NCBI GenBank assembly: GCA_049999765.1
Contig: JBNGIQ010009123.1
Location: 62,001 to 126,000, forward strand
Length of the DNA: 64,000 nt
Direction of reading: 5' to 3'
Source of the DNA: Phaeoceros laevis
Lineage: Eukaryota; Anthocerotophyta; Anthocerotopsida; Notothyladales
The notes below the pieces were generated by a model. The model did no database searches and was not told the origin of the DNA. It saw only the letters and a list, made by a program, of their open reading frames with translations. Below, piece after piece: positions 35,159 through 46,069 of this stretch. Every line of letters begins with the position of its first letter. Position 1 is the stretch's first letter. The position numbers were made by a program, and so were the translations under genes.

Positions 35159-35684
35159 AGAGAGTCTGTAGGCAAGGGGGTCTCTAGGCAAGGGTTGGTT
35201 CACGCCCAGATTGGAATAAAATCATTCAAATCATTCAAGGGGAACCCTTTATGAGACCGTGTAAACTTCCTTCAATAACTTCACACACATATACACATTC
35301 GAATTCATAGCACTTCGTTCTAAACAGAGATGCCCAAGAATCCAAGAAATTACCGAGATTCCACGTCAGAGGATGATCACTGAAAAGGCACCTCATTACC
35401 AACTCCCTATAAATTGACCTGTAACTAGGATGCTTGAATTTGAAGTCATGCACAAAAAGTAAGAGATCCTTGTCTGAAATTGGAAAAGTTATGATATGAC
35501 ATTTTTTCAGAACATCCAATGTACTCAACATACAATCTCCCAGGAAAAAGTAAAGGCCTCCGTAGATGTCATTACATGCACCGCTTTGCACAGCTAATAT
35601 GGTGCTTAGGAAGACCTGATTTCAAGGACAAGGACAACCAACACGGTCTCCAATGTGGCGGGGTTTTCTCCGTTGAATAGATCT

Positions 35685-37930
35685 AAGCCCGGTGATTTTT
35701 TTTTTCCAAGAAAATCCACACAAAAAATAGTATATTTTAGGGTTTAAAAAACTTGCACAATTTTTAGACCAACCTACGGGTCCTTGCAAGCTACAGTCGG
35801 TCGTTTTTGCGCAAGTACTTAAGTACTTGAGCTTAGGACTTGAGTACTTCAGCTAGTTTATTTCGCACCATTCATGACGGGGTAAAATGACGAGGTAACT
35901 AGTTACCCCATTCAAGATATGACGATGTAATTATTACCCCAATCTGATCCAAAAAAGTCAAAAAGTAAAAAAAAGTACTCGATGCCCTCAAAAAGAATAC
36001 TCCTACCTTGCATGAGTTTCACTCAATCAAGGTACTTTTGTGGGAGTGCCTACCCACAGGTACACCTGGAAAAAATGGCACCTAAAACAAGTACTAGAAA
36101 ATACTTTTTCCAAACTCTGGGCATAGTACTTTGCATCTCATTTTAGCATGTAATTTTCACGACACATGTCTATTTTCAAATATTTTTACATATTCTGAAA
36201 GCTCTCAATGAGACAAACATCCTCATTCTTTTTTTCTTCATATTTGAATATGGCAAGTACCATTTACGAACAGTCAAACTTAAAAAATGGATGAAAGTAA
36301 GGGGTGGACACTAAAAAACATTGCACAATAGCGTGCAAGTTCCCACACCATTCCAATACATTTGAAAATCCGCACTTTCAAGAGTTCCCAGACACTAGGC
36401 CGCTATTAAAGCCCGCAAAAATGCTGTTTTCCCCCATTCTTTATTTTCCCAGCTGGTTTTTTAATGGCACAAGATTTCAAAGTGGCCATTTTTTACTGAA
36501 TTCAACAGGCCGCCGTCCAGGATATCTGGTTCCCGGTGCCGCGGGTTTGCTGCTTATACAAGCCTTTGCTGGATAAATGCTGCAAAAATCATGGGTTGCA
36601 ACCCAAAATGCCTTTATTTCATCTCTTTATACATTTTACGAGCACATGTACTAGACATGCACTAGCACATGTACCAGACATACGGTACTAGCACAGGTAC
36701 AAGACATCCGATACTAGCACAAGTACCAGCATAGTCCTACCTCACATAGGCTATGCATGAACCAAGATTCACAGTTTCACATGTTACTTCCGTCGGACAG
36801 GTTATTTTCTGTCGGCTCTAGAAATGAAGACATTCACTGACGAGGAAAATTAACTATTCTAAGCTCCACTAGTTCCTCCCTGAGAGTAGGCCGTCTACCT
36901 CGCATGCATCAAGGTTTCGTCGCGGTCGGTGGATTCCGCATCGTCGTCATCATCGGAGTAATCTTGCCTTCCGGGAGCCAAATTACCTTCCCTCTCGTTT
37001 GGATCTGCCATGTTTTCGAACAACTTTCTTTTGTTTAGCTCTACTGTCCATGTTCGTCGGGGTACTGTCCCTCTGGTCGTTAATATGAACCCATATGGTA
37101 GTACGGTTGTCTTTCCATTACCGATTGACAAGCCTCGCGTATGTGGTTGTCTTCCCACTTGTTTGGGTGCTTTCTTTTTCCTTCCTCTGCCATTAACACC
37201 TCCAACAAGGTCTCCGACACCGCGGGGTATTCTTCGATGAATGGACCTAAGCTCGGGAATTTGTTTTTTTTCCAAGAAAATCCACACAAAAAGCATATAT
37301 TCCAGGGTTTTAAAAAATCTGCACGTTTTTTAGATCAACATGTCACTCCAAAACACCTGAAAATCCGCACTTTCAATGGCTCCCTGTCACTGGCCCGCTA
37401 TCAAAATGTTGGTTTTTCCCATTCTTTATTTCGCCGGCTAGTTTTATCTTGGAAAAGGATTTTAAAGTGGCCGTTTTTTACTGAATTTAGCAGGTCCGCT
37501 GTCCCGGATATCCGGTACTCGGGGCCCAGGGCCCGCAGGTTTGCTGCTTAAACAAGCCTTTGTCAGAAAAATGCTGCAAAACTCAAGGGTTGTAACCCCA
37601 AAATGCTTATATTTCATCTCTCTATGCATTTTACCACCACAGATATCGGAATCCGGTACTAGCACAGCCCTCCCTCACATAGGCTATGCATGAACCACGA
37701 TTCACGGCTTCACACGTCACTTCCGTCAGACAAGTTATTTTCTGTCGGCTCTAGGAGTCTGTGTGTGTGAAGATGTTTGCTGACGAGGAAAATTAACTAT
37801 TCTAGGCTCTACTGGTGCCTCCCCGGCGAGTGGGCCATCTACGTCGCATGCATCAATGTTTTCTTCGCAGTCAATGAATTTTGCTTCGTCGTCATCATCG
37901 GAGTCATCTTGCCTTCCGGGAGCCAGAGTA
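35685..37930. repeat. duplicated element, two direct copies (about 35685-36985 and 37237-37930)
   Basis: The two copies share long diverged stretches in the same order. The first is TCCAAGAAAATCCACACAAAAA (35707 and 37270). Next come AAAATCCGCACTTTCAA (about 36365 and 37360), AAGTGGCC.TTTTTTACTGAATT, and CACATAGGCTATGCATGAACC (about 36744 and 37677). Last are CTGTCGGCTCTAG and GACGAGGAAAATTAACTATTCTA. Copy 1 has about 550 extra bases near 35780-36340. On the minus strand each copy ends in a matching peptide, LAPGRQD.SDDDD, so the unit once coded for protein. This looks like two decayed copies of a transposable element; the family cannot be named. Confidence 0.7.
36895..37296 (-). pseudogene. 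element-derived open frame, acidic
   Basis: A 130-codon frame within the duplicated element ends NEREGNLAPGRQDYSDDDDD. A second frame at 37735-38001 has the related NEEDGTLAPGRQDDSDDDD. No other motif is recognisable. I treat both as remnants of the element's gene rather than host genes. Confidence 0.4.
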
Positions 37931-38218
37931 CCATCCTCCTCGTTTGGGCCTATCCTGGTCCTAATGTAGGTGGTGTCATAGATGACGATAGTCAGCTGCA
38001 TGAATAGGGCGGCCGTAAAATAGGGTAATTGAGTTTAAGGTCGGAGCAGAATAGTGCTGGTAAGCTGCACATATCTTAGGCAGACACCCAGTTTTTAGTG
38101 TTTTTTTTGCCATGGACCTCTTTTTTGCACCACGCGGGTTTAAGAAAACGCTGAAATGCGCATTTTTGTTGGCACGACCAATTTTTGGAGCCGAATTTAG
38201 GCGAATTTTTTTTTCCAT

Positions 38219-38242
38219 CGCGGGGTCTAAGAAGACCCCGCG
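38219..38242. repeat. perfect hairpin, 10-bp GC-rich arms
   Basis: CGCGGGGTCT and AGACCCCGCG flank a 4-base loop AAGA. The hairpin follows a T-rich run at the edge of the repeat region. It could be a terminal structure of the neighbouring mobile element. Confidence 0.6.
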
Positions 38243-38249
38243 ACATCGG

Positions 38250-39860
38250 AGACCGTGTTAACCATTAACGTTGGGTTCCTACAGCTATACACATACCTGA
38301 AGGGAAAGGAGTGGTGGGTATGTGATGATCCTCCCCAGAAGTCCCCTGCTTAGAATTGCTTGCACTAGTTTAAGTATGTACAAAGTGGTAGTTTAGGCGG
38401 CACCGATTCGACCTTACCACCTGGCCAACTGGTAACTTATAGCCATCTACTAGCTAGATAAAACCCGATTTCCTACTCTAGCTCCATGATAGTGTGATTA
38501 CCTTCTCTATCGGCCAGCCACTTAGAGGGCAACTATCCTAACAGCAACATGATCCCTGATCTGATTGACCGCTGGGCGGAGGAGGTTGGTCTACCAACAA
38601 CACACCGAACCCCAACTTCCCAAGACATGGACGTCCCGACTAACTAGCTACCTAAACGAACCACAAATACCAAACTTTAGATTAGCTAGGTAACTTAGCT
38701 AGCTAATTCTAACTAGGTAATTTTGCTAGATTAGCTACATTAGCATAGTTACGTAGATTAGTTAGACTTATTCCTTTATTAGCTAGGTTGCTATGAATGA
38801 ATGAATGAAACCTTTCCGATCTGGGCAATAGGCCGACCGGGCAACAAAATGGTTGTGTACTCGACTCGATCTGAGGACCCTATTCGGAGTATAGCTACCG
38901 TACGAGTTTTTGGAGGTTGCTATGCTGGCTTGTATGCCGAAGACGTTGGCTTGAAAGCCATGGTCATGCATTCCCTTGCCTAGCTAGACTGACTGCTTTG
39001 CAGGCCGTAGATGTTGGCTTGCATGAATGAATGATTTTATTAGACGACCTGGGCGCGTGCCAAATGTGCTGCAAAATAACACTCTACCTTGAGTAGCTCT
39101 TAGCCTAGGAACCTTAAGAAGCCAGCTTGCACGCTCACGAATTGGTCCTCTTGGATGAGTGCTATGATGAAATACACCTATCCTAACAAGGGTCTAAGCG
39201 GCTAGAGGGCCTCACACATTTGCGGGACTATCTGTAGGGTAGTATACTGCAATTTATTCATTTGTTCATTCATCCATCCTGAAAACTGGACCCTAGCAGA
39301 CATGGGTTAACTATCGTATAACTTGCTATAGGGCTGCAGAATTCTAGACCGCCCGATCTCCTACAGAACTTCTAGATGTTGGGTAGATAAAGCCGATCCA
39401 ATTGTGTGGTAGTGTCAATGTCAAGCTCAGTCAAGCCTAGCTGCTCACTGAAGCATCACCACATGTGGCAGAGATCTCATTTCAGAAACGTGTTTCCGGA
39501 TTTGGTAAACATTACCAAAAGGTGTCTGAATCCGAATCTGAGTGAAGCCCCTCTTACCAAAAGGTGTTTAAATCCAAGTGAGGTCCCAACCTATAAGTTT
39601 CTCACAAAATCAGCCATCTCCCTTCGAGGTTCTCGAAAGATGTTCAAATTGCTATACCAAATTGAATTCCACAAGGGGGCACGCCGCCATATTTGTGACA
39701 TGTGAAGTAGCAAGCTACCTTCAACCAACCGTACCAACATGTGGCATAGAATGAGGTTTCTAACCATAGGCTAAGAATCGGTGTTGTTGATGGAGAATGT
39801 AGCCTCCCCACTTTAATCTGCGCCCTTCAAAGCAGGATAGACGAAGGGGACATAGGGAAG
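38250..39860. other. gene-poor repeat DNA
   Basis: Low-complexity TAGCTAG-type and GAATGAATGAATG motifs occur near 38690-38810 and 39010-39030. No coding exon or RNA gene is recognised. Confidence 0.5.
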
Positions 39861-40740
39861 GGGTCACAGGAGCGTGTTTTTTCGCTTACCCGCAGAGCAA
39901 GAAGTTTTGGAAGCAGCGGATTGCGCTTGCTAGGACAATGGAAAAATTGTTGGATTAATCCACTAATACACAGAACGTGTCCTCGACGAGTTCCACGCTT
40001 TGCCGAGGAGAGGGTGACGAAGAGAGCCAGATGGAAGCAATTATAACACATTGTGTGAGGGTCTTACTGTACATATCTAGTGAAGTGTTCTGCAAGATGC
40101 GCATAGAGAATTTTGTGAACCAGGAAGGTTCGTTCTAATAAGATTCGTGCTCTTTGCACTGTTTGCTCGATTGCGAAACTCTTTGGGTAGAGATTAAAAA
40201 CCCTAAACCCTAAACTCCAAGTAGTCCAAACCAGCCACTTGAGGGAGTCCGTCTAGAGACTTGAGTTGAGCTTTGTGTAAATAGCATCTCTACGTAAAGA
40301 GTTTTGCAATCGAGCCAAGTAATACAACAACTTCACGCATTGGATGTTGCAACACTTCAACTCTTGATGAGTGTACTCTTTAAAACAAGGAGTTCTAACC
40401 TTCACAAAATTCTCTCCGCGCATCTTACCGAACACTTTACTAGATACGTAAGAGAAGACTCTCACACAATGCGTTATAACTACCTCCATCTAGCTGGCTT
40501 CATCCTACTCTCCTCCGCAAAGCATAACAAGACTATGGAACTCATGGCTTCATCCTACTCTCCTCTACAAAGCATAACAACACTATGGAACTCATCACAC
40601 AACCGCCGTCTTATGCATGGACACAATGTGCATTATGGATTGACACAACAATTTGTCCATCGTCAGTCCATCGTCCCAGCATGCACAACCCGCAGCCTCC
40701 GCCTGAACTGTGTTTTCGGCCGCATACTAGGCGAAATGAG
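39860..40740. repeat. long imperfect inverted repeat (foldback element)
   Basis: The left arm (about 39860-40195) and right arm (about 40285-40735) are reverse complements over most of their length. For example ATAACACATTGTGTGAG at 40043 matches CTCACACAATGCGTTAT near 40460. AGAGAATTTTGTGAA at 40106 matches TTCACAAAATTCTCT at 40402, and CTCGATTGCGAAACTCTTT matches AAAGAGTTTTGCAATCGAG. The spacer of roughly 90 bases contains three telomere-like CCCTAAA units. The arms encode related peptides on opposite strands, so this may be two head-to-head fragments of one element. Confidence 0.75.
40501..40595. repeat. tandem duplication, 50-bp unit
   Basis: CATCCTACTCTCCTCCGCAA begins a 50-base unit that repeats at 40551 with four differences. 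It lies inside the right arm of the foldback element and is absent from the left arm, so it arose after the arms formed. Confidence 0.8.
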
Positions 40741-40872
40741 CGCAAAATGAGGACCTCATGAGTACTGGGTTTGAATTCTTCTTCCTCCTGCTAACAACCT
40801 GCAAACCCTAATTCTCATTTTCGCATGCAGCGCATAAAGTGCTGAACAAATCTGAGCTTGTGGAGTGCGTTG

Positions 40873-42614
40873 ATGGCTGCAGGGATGGATAGTGACTGGA
40901 TGACAGCGCCTCACAGCATGGGGGTGAGTGCATGTTGCGAACCTGAATCTTCCGGTGCATTATAGTCTTAGGTATCTGTCAATTGAACTGACAGGGTTGC
41001 GGAAAATTTGCAGACAACAATCATGGCTGTGCAGTATCACGGAGGTGTTGTATTGGGAGCAGATTCTCGCACTACCACTGGCAAGTGTCGCTGCGTAGGG
41101 TCGAATTATTGCCAAAGACTTGGGATCATCTAGAGGCCATGAAAGCTGTGAATCGTTGTTGCTTACTTCTTTGAATGGTGCAGGAGTGTACGTGGCAAAT
41201 AGAGCTTCAGATAAAATCACTCAGCTTACGGACAACATCTACCTATGTAGATCAGGATCGGTTGGTGTTTGCGAAATCCAGCTTGTCCCCCTTTCATGCC
41301 TGGTTGGTTTGGGGTTGGGAAGTATACTGACCACGTTGATTGGGGTTGTGAAGTGTACTGATGGTCGAGCTCAATTATCTCGCAGGCAGCCGATTCTCAA
41401 GTAGTCTCGGATTACGTGCGGTACTTTTTGGACCAGCATACGTAAGTACAGTGCCTGTGCCCTAAGACTCAGGAGTTCTTGTTCGGCATTCTTGCTGGTT
41501 GTTTGAGCATTTTGTTTGTTTTTGTTTCTCTTCTTGCAGACTTGCACTCTAATCTCAGCAGATAATCCGGGATATGGTCCTGTCTATGCTGGGTGGTGGT
41601 AAGGGACTTACTGCTCAGCAGAATGGATTGCCGTGTGCTTGCAACGGGCTTGTATTTTATGGGCTCTGTTCTGTAAAGCGAGAGATTTATGCTCTTTTTG
41701 TTGTCAATATTCAGCATTCAACTTGGCCAGCCAGCCACTGTGAAGACTGCGGCCACCCTTATAAGGCAGCTTTTATATCAGAATAAGGTCTGCCCTGAGA
41801 TGGGGTGCTGATGTTGCTTCCGTCGTGTTTTCTTTCAGTGTGATCTTCTTTCCAGAATTTCAGTCGGCTTTGGAGAGGGAAGAGGCTCATATTCAGAGGA
41901 TGCGTATGGGAACTAAAATTTTGAAGTATATGCCTTTGCATGACAGTCAATGCTAGAAGCCGGCTTGATTGTTGGTGGATGGGACAAGTACGAAGGACCA
42001 GCTGTGTACGGCATACCTCTGGGAGGCACCTTGTTGCATCTCCCTTTTGCTACAGGAGGTACTGGTCTGTTTTGCAGCCTGTATGTTGTGATAGGTGGGT
42101 TTACGACTGCATGAGTTTTGGGTCGCCAATTAACTGGATGTGTCATTGTTGTAGGATCCGGATCAACATACCTCTATGGGTTCTTGGACCAAGCATGGAG
42201 GAACAATCTAACTCAAGCAGAGGCAGAGGTGAGTGTTGTTAGTTACGGTGATGATGTCGGCAACACCCTCACGCCCGTTGGTTAAATTTCTCTCCAACCT
42301 GAATGCATTCTCAAATTTTGAGCAGGAATTGGTCGTCAGAGCAGTTTCATTGGCCATGGCCAGAGACGGGGGCAGTGGTGGCGTAGTCCGAACTGTTACT
42401 GTGAGTGTGCTGCTGTGCCCCTGTTGCTTTGCGATTCGCTTGGGTGTATCTTGACTGTGTTGTCTCTCTTTAGAACCTTCTTGTTTGATTTGACATGTAG
42501 ATCAATGAGGAGGGTGTCAAGCGCAACTTCTTCGGGGGAGACAAACTTCCACTTTGGCATGAGGAGATAGCACCACTGGAAACTCTCTCTAAAGTTGTTC
42601 CTATGCAAGGTTAA
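40873..42614 (+). CDS. PBA1: 20S proteasome subunit beta-1 (beta type-6)
   Basis: Nine exons: 40873-40923, 41014-41080, 41184-41260, 41386-41441, 41715-41787, 41947-42058, 42155-42228, 42326-42400 and 42501-42614, giving 232 residues. The propeptide [17 protein letters not shown] is exactly exon 1; cleavage after its Gly exposes the catalytic Thr1 of TTIMAVQ. Counting from Thr1, Asp17, Lys33 and Arg45 are all in place. Arg45 gives the caspase-like S1 pocket of beta-1. Further blocks are [28 protein letters not shown] and [11 protein letters not shown]. The intron after exon 2 starts with GC (41081), a GC-AG intron; all others are GT-AG. The subunit cuts after acidic residues in the core proteasome. 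Confidence 0.95.
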
Positions 42615-43150
42615 TTGCTACCTCGCAGGACCTGGGGTTTCCTGCATGCATTGCTCACTGTTCAAAACATGTGCACGTTCAATTCACCTCTCGTTAGGAA
42701 CTGTGGAAGACAGACTGATTTTCGCATGCTTCCCGATCCCAATTCGCTAGAAGGAACTTGGAAGGAACTTCATCGTCAAGGAACAAGCAACTCTCGTGAA
42801 GGATTAATTGTTGTAGGCTCTGAACCACGTCATCGGTAGCCTATCATGGTAAGTTCATGGCCAAAACCCTCCTGTATGGATTGGCAGCAGGGGTGAGCGC
42901 GTTTCCACGTAGAGTGCTCACACGTACGTGGAAACTTAATCCCCTTCCCTACCAGTACAGGTGCTGCAGTCGGAAATTAGCACCGCAAAGCCTCCCCCGG
43001 ATGTTAAGCAATAGACACGCACACATAGTACACTCGAGTCTAGAGTGGTTCCTGTTTATCTGGCCCTGTTTGGGGGTCAAGGTACATGGTTCCAAGGTGG
43101 GTGGTTGGACGTCTTTAGTACAGTATGTCCTTCGCCACAAAGAGATGTTG
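42615..43150. other. intergenic, convergent gene ends
   Basis: It lies between the 3' ends of PBA1 (plus) and the third PPR gene (minus). I looked on the minus strand for remains of a DYW domain beyond the PPR stop codon and found none. Confidence 0.5.
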
Positions 43151-45994
43151 TCAGAACTTGTGTAGAAGTATACGATGCTTTCGGCCCCCCACCGAAAACA
43201 CATGTGCAACTCCACTCATGTCCATCCACCAGCTATGTCCAGGTTGTTTCCACCCGCAAAACTCCACTCTCATTTCATGGATCTCCTTTGCCTCCTCCCC
43301 CATGCCAGCTGCCGAATATATGTTTGACATCAACACATATGCAGCAACATCCTGTTTATCGAGCCTCACCGCAGATTCAAATGCCTGTCTGCCAAGCTCC
43401 ACATCCTTCCACTTCTGGCACGAACCCAGAACAGATTTCCACATCGCACTGTGAGGTTGGCACGGAAGCCCCTTCACCATCTCCATCGCCTCGGCCAGGT
43501 GCCCTGCACGGCCAAGTAGATCAACCATGCAGGTGTAGTGTTCAATTGTCGCCTCGATCCCATGGTCTTTGCTCATAGCGTCGAAGTACATTTGGCCCTT
43601 GTCTACTAGACCCACGTGACTGCATACAGTGAGAACACCCAGAAACGTAATGCCATCAGGCTGTATGCCCTCTTGCTTCATCCTGTCAAATAAACGGAAG
43701 ACAACTTCACTGTCTCCTTGATGGGCATATCCCGCAATCAACACACTCCACGACACTGTGTCTTGTGTGGGTGATGCATCAAACACCTCCTGCGCATCTG
43801 CCATACTCCCGCATTTGGCATACATGTCAATCAGGCTACCCATGACACACAAATGAACTTCTTCAAGGTGACATTCAAGAATCTGGGAGTGGATCTTTTT
43901 CCCCTTCTCCAGTCCTGCCACACAACCACAAGCATTGAGGGCACTAATATATGTCTGGCCATCAGGTGTAACGCCTTCCTGTTGCATTCGGTCAAACAAT
44001 TGTAAACCCTCCTCCCCCTTGTCCATCTGTGCATACCCTGATATCATAGCAGTCCAAGAAACAATGTCATGATGAGGCATCCTGTCAAACACACCCCTAG
44101 CATCCTCCACAAACCCACATTTTGCATACACGTCCACCAGCATGGTCCCCACAAACAGATCCAGCTCGGAGTTTCTTGTCATAACTTCTGACTGGATGGC
44201 TCTGACTCTGTCCAGATCTGTTTTTGTCAAACCTGTGCTGACTCTTGGATTCCTTCCCTCCAATTCGGCTAGGATACTGTAAGCCTTGAGTACACTAACA
44301 TATGTCCGGGCATCAGGTATGACTCCTTCCTGTTGCATCCGGGCAAATAGTTGCAAAGCCACTTCACCTTCGTCTGTCTGGGCGTACCCAATGATCATGG
44401 TGTTCCAAGTAACTACATTACGATAAGGCATCCTCTCAAATATACGTCTAGAATCCTCCAAACCCCCACATTTCACATACACATCCACCAGCATGTTCCC
44501 TACAAACAAATCCGTCTCCAACCCTGCCTTCACAATATATGTGTGGATCACTCTCAAAGTCTCAAGGTGTCTTTCTTTCACGGCTTTGCCACCAGCTGTG
44601 TCCTTCTCAGCCAACTGTACCAGGCTACTGCAAGCCTTCAGTGCACCAACATATGTTCGGTCATTTGGTGCCACACCTTCCTGCAGCATTTGGGCAAAGA
44701 GTTCTAGCGCCTCCTCACCTTTGTCCATGTGGCTGTAACAAAAAATCATGGCAGTCCAGGAAACTACATCACGACGAGGGATAGCCTCGAAAACACGCCT
44801 GGCATCCTCCATACTCCCACATTTTGCATACACATCCACCAGCATGTTCCCCACAAACTCGTTTGACTCAAACTTCCTTTTTACAATATCTGTGTGTATT
44901 GATCTGACAACTTCGAGGCATCGTTGTTTCTCAGGTTTACATTCACCCTCCCTCTTCTCTTCTAATTCCGCCAGGCTACTACAAGCCTTCAGCAAACTAA
45001 CATATGTTCGGTCACTGGCTAACACACCTTCATGTTGCATCCGGGCAAATAGTTGCAACGCCTCGTCCCCCCTCCCTGTTACAGCGTATCCGAAAATCAT
45101 AGCGTTCCAGCAGACCACATCACGAGCAGGCATTTTGTCAAACACATGTCTAGCATACCCCATGCTCCCACATTTTGCATACACATCAACTAGCATGGTC
45201 CCCACAAACATGTTGGTCTCAAGCTTTCCTCTGATGATTTCTGAGTGTATGCCTTTGACAGTATCCAGGTACTTTCTTCTCGCAGCTAGTTTGTCACCTT
45301 TGTTCCGCTCGTCCAATTCCATCAGGCTACTGCAAGCCTTGAGTACACTAACATATGTCCGGCCATTGGGTATCACGCCCTGCTTTTGCATCTGCAAAAA
45401 CAATTCCCAAGACTCTTCACCCTTTTCCATCTGCGCGTACCCCAAGATCATGGCATTCCAAGAAGCCACATCCTTATGAGGCATCTTCTCAAAGACACTC
45501 CTTGCCTCCACCAGGCCCCTACATTTTGCGTACACATCCACCAGCATCGTGTTTATGTATAAATCTGAACCGAACCCCTTTGTGATTGCCTCAGCATGAA
45601 CTTGTCGAGCGCTTTCCAGGTCCAGCAAGGTGCTGCATGCCTTCAACAAAGCAACAAACGTGTATGGGCTTGGTTTCACTTGATCCTTTTGCATTTCCTC
45701 GTACGCTCTGAGCGCCTGTCTACCTTGCCCACGTTTGGCATGTTGCAAAATCAGCGCAGTCCACGAATACTCATTTCGTGGTGATGCCCTCGACTTGACA
45801 GCGTTTCCAGGCCAGCATTCATGGGAAAACCGAGTGTTACATTCCAAGCTACCTCTATCAGATGCAAGGGATAATGTTTTGCTTTCCACAGTTGTTATAC
45901 CCCATGTTACGGAATTCCTGTCGTCTGTCCAAAGAGCCACCTTGGTACTCTTACACATCCACCGTGGGGAATTTGGGTGCGCGCAGCTGGTCAT
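43151..45994 (-). CDS. PLS-class PPR protein lacking a DYW domain, degenerate PDF half-motif
   Basis: The open frame encodes about 947 residues from ATG 45994. Alternatively a splice acceptor at 45987 joins it to an unseen 5' exon. The N-terminus HPNSPRWMCKSTKVALW aligns with the second half of the PDF motif in the other two PPR genes of this window, but the Pro-Asp-Phe itself reads Pro-Arg-Trp. Six PPR blocks with KCG...ARxVF..MP...VVSW follow, then E motifs to WWMDMSGVAHVFSVGGRKH. The reading then changes to ILLHKF and stops, just where the DYW domain begins in its relatives. It should still bind organellar RNA but has no deaminase. A frameshift or deletion at the DYW start is likely. It is probably organellar, but no targeting peptide is visible without the 5' exon. 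Confidence 0.75.
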   Translation of the reverse strand: MTSCAHPNSPRWMCKSTKVALWTDDRNSVTWGITTVESKTLSLASDRGSLECNTRFSHECWPGNAVKSRASPRNEYSWTALILQHAKRGQGRQALRAYEEMQKDQVKPSPYTFVALLKACSTLLDLESARQVHAEAITKGFGSDLYINTMLVDVYAKCRGLVEARSVFEKMPHKDVASWNAMILGYAQMEKGEESWELFLQMQKQGVIPNGRTYVSVLKACSSLMELDERNKGDKLAARRKYLDTVKGIHSEIIRGKLETNMFVGTMLVDVYAKCGSMGYARHVFDKMPARDVVCWNAMIFGYAVTGRGDEALQLFARMQHEGVLASDRTYVSLLKACSSLAELEEKREGECKPEKQRCLEVVRSIHTDIVKRKFESNEFVGNMLVDVYAKCGSMEDARRVFEAIPRRDVVSWTAMIFCYSHMDKGEEALELFAQMLQEGVAPNDRTYVGALKACSSLVQLAEKDTAGGKAVKERHLETLRVIHTYIVKAGLETDLFVGNMLVDVYVKCGGLEDSRRIFERMPYRNVVTWNTMIIGYAQTDEGEVALQLFARMQQEGVIPDARTYVSVLKAYSILAELEGRNPRVSTGLTKTDLDRVRAIQSEVMTRNSELDLFVGTMLVDVYAKCGFVEDARGVFDRMPHHDIVSWTAMISGYAQMDKGEEGLQLFDRMQQEGVTPDGQTYISALNACGCVAGLEKGKKIHSQILECHLEEVHLCVMGSLIDMYAKCGSMADAQEVFDASPTQDTVSWSVLIAGYAHQGDSEVVFRLFDRMKQEGIQPDGITFLGVLTVCSHVGLVDKGQMYFDAMSKDHGIEATIEHYTCMVDLLGRAGHLAEAMEMVKGLPCQPHSAMWKSVLGSCQKWKDVELGRQAFESAVRLDKQDVAAYVLMSNIYSAAGMGEEAKEIHEMRVEFCGWKQPGHSWWMDMSGVAHVFSVGGRKHRILLHKF

Positions 45995-46069
45995 CAGAGC
46001 AAATTGGGTCACCAAAACTTCGCAACACAAACATGGAGAGACACGAAAGTGACAGTTTTACAACACCAT

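Noticed and set aside
40196-40213. Telomere repeat or chromosome end
   Set aside because: Only about three CCCTAAA-type units occur, inside the spacer of an inverted repeat, with genes on both sides.
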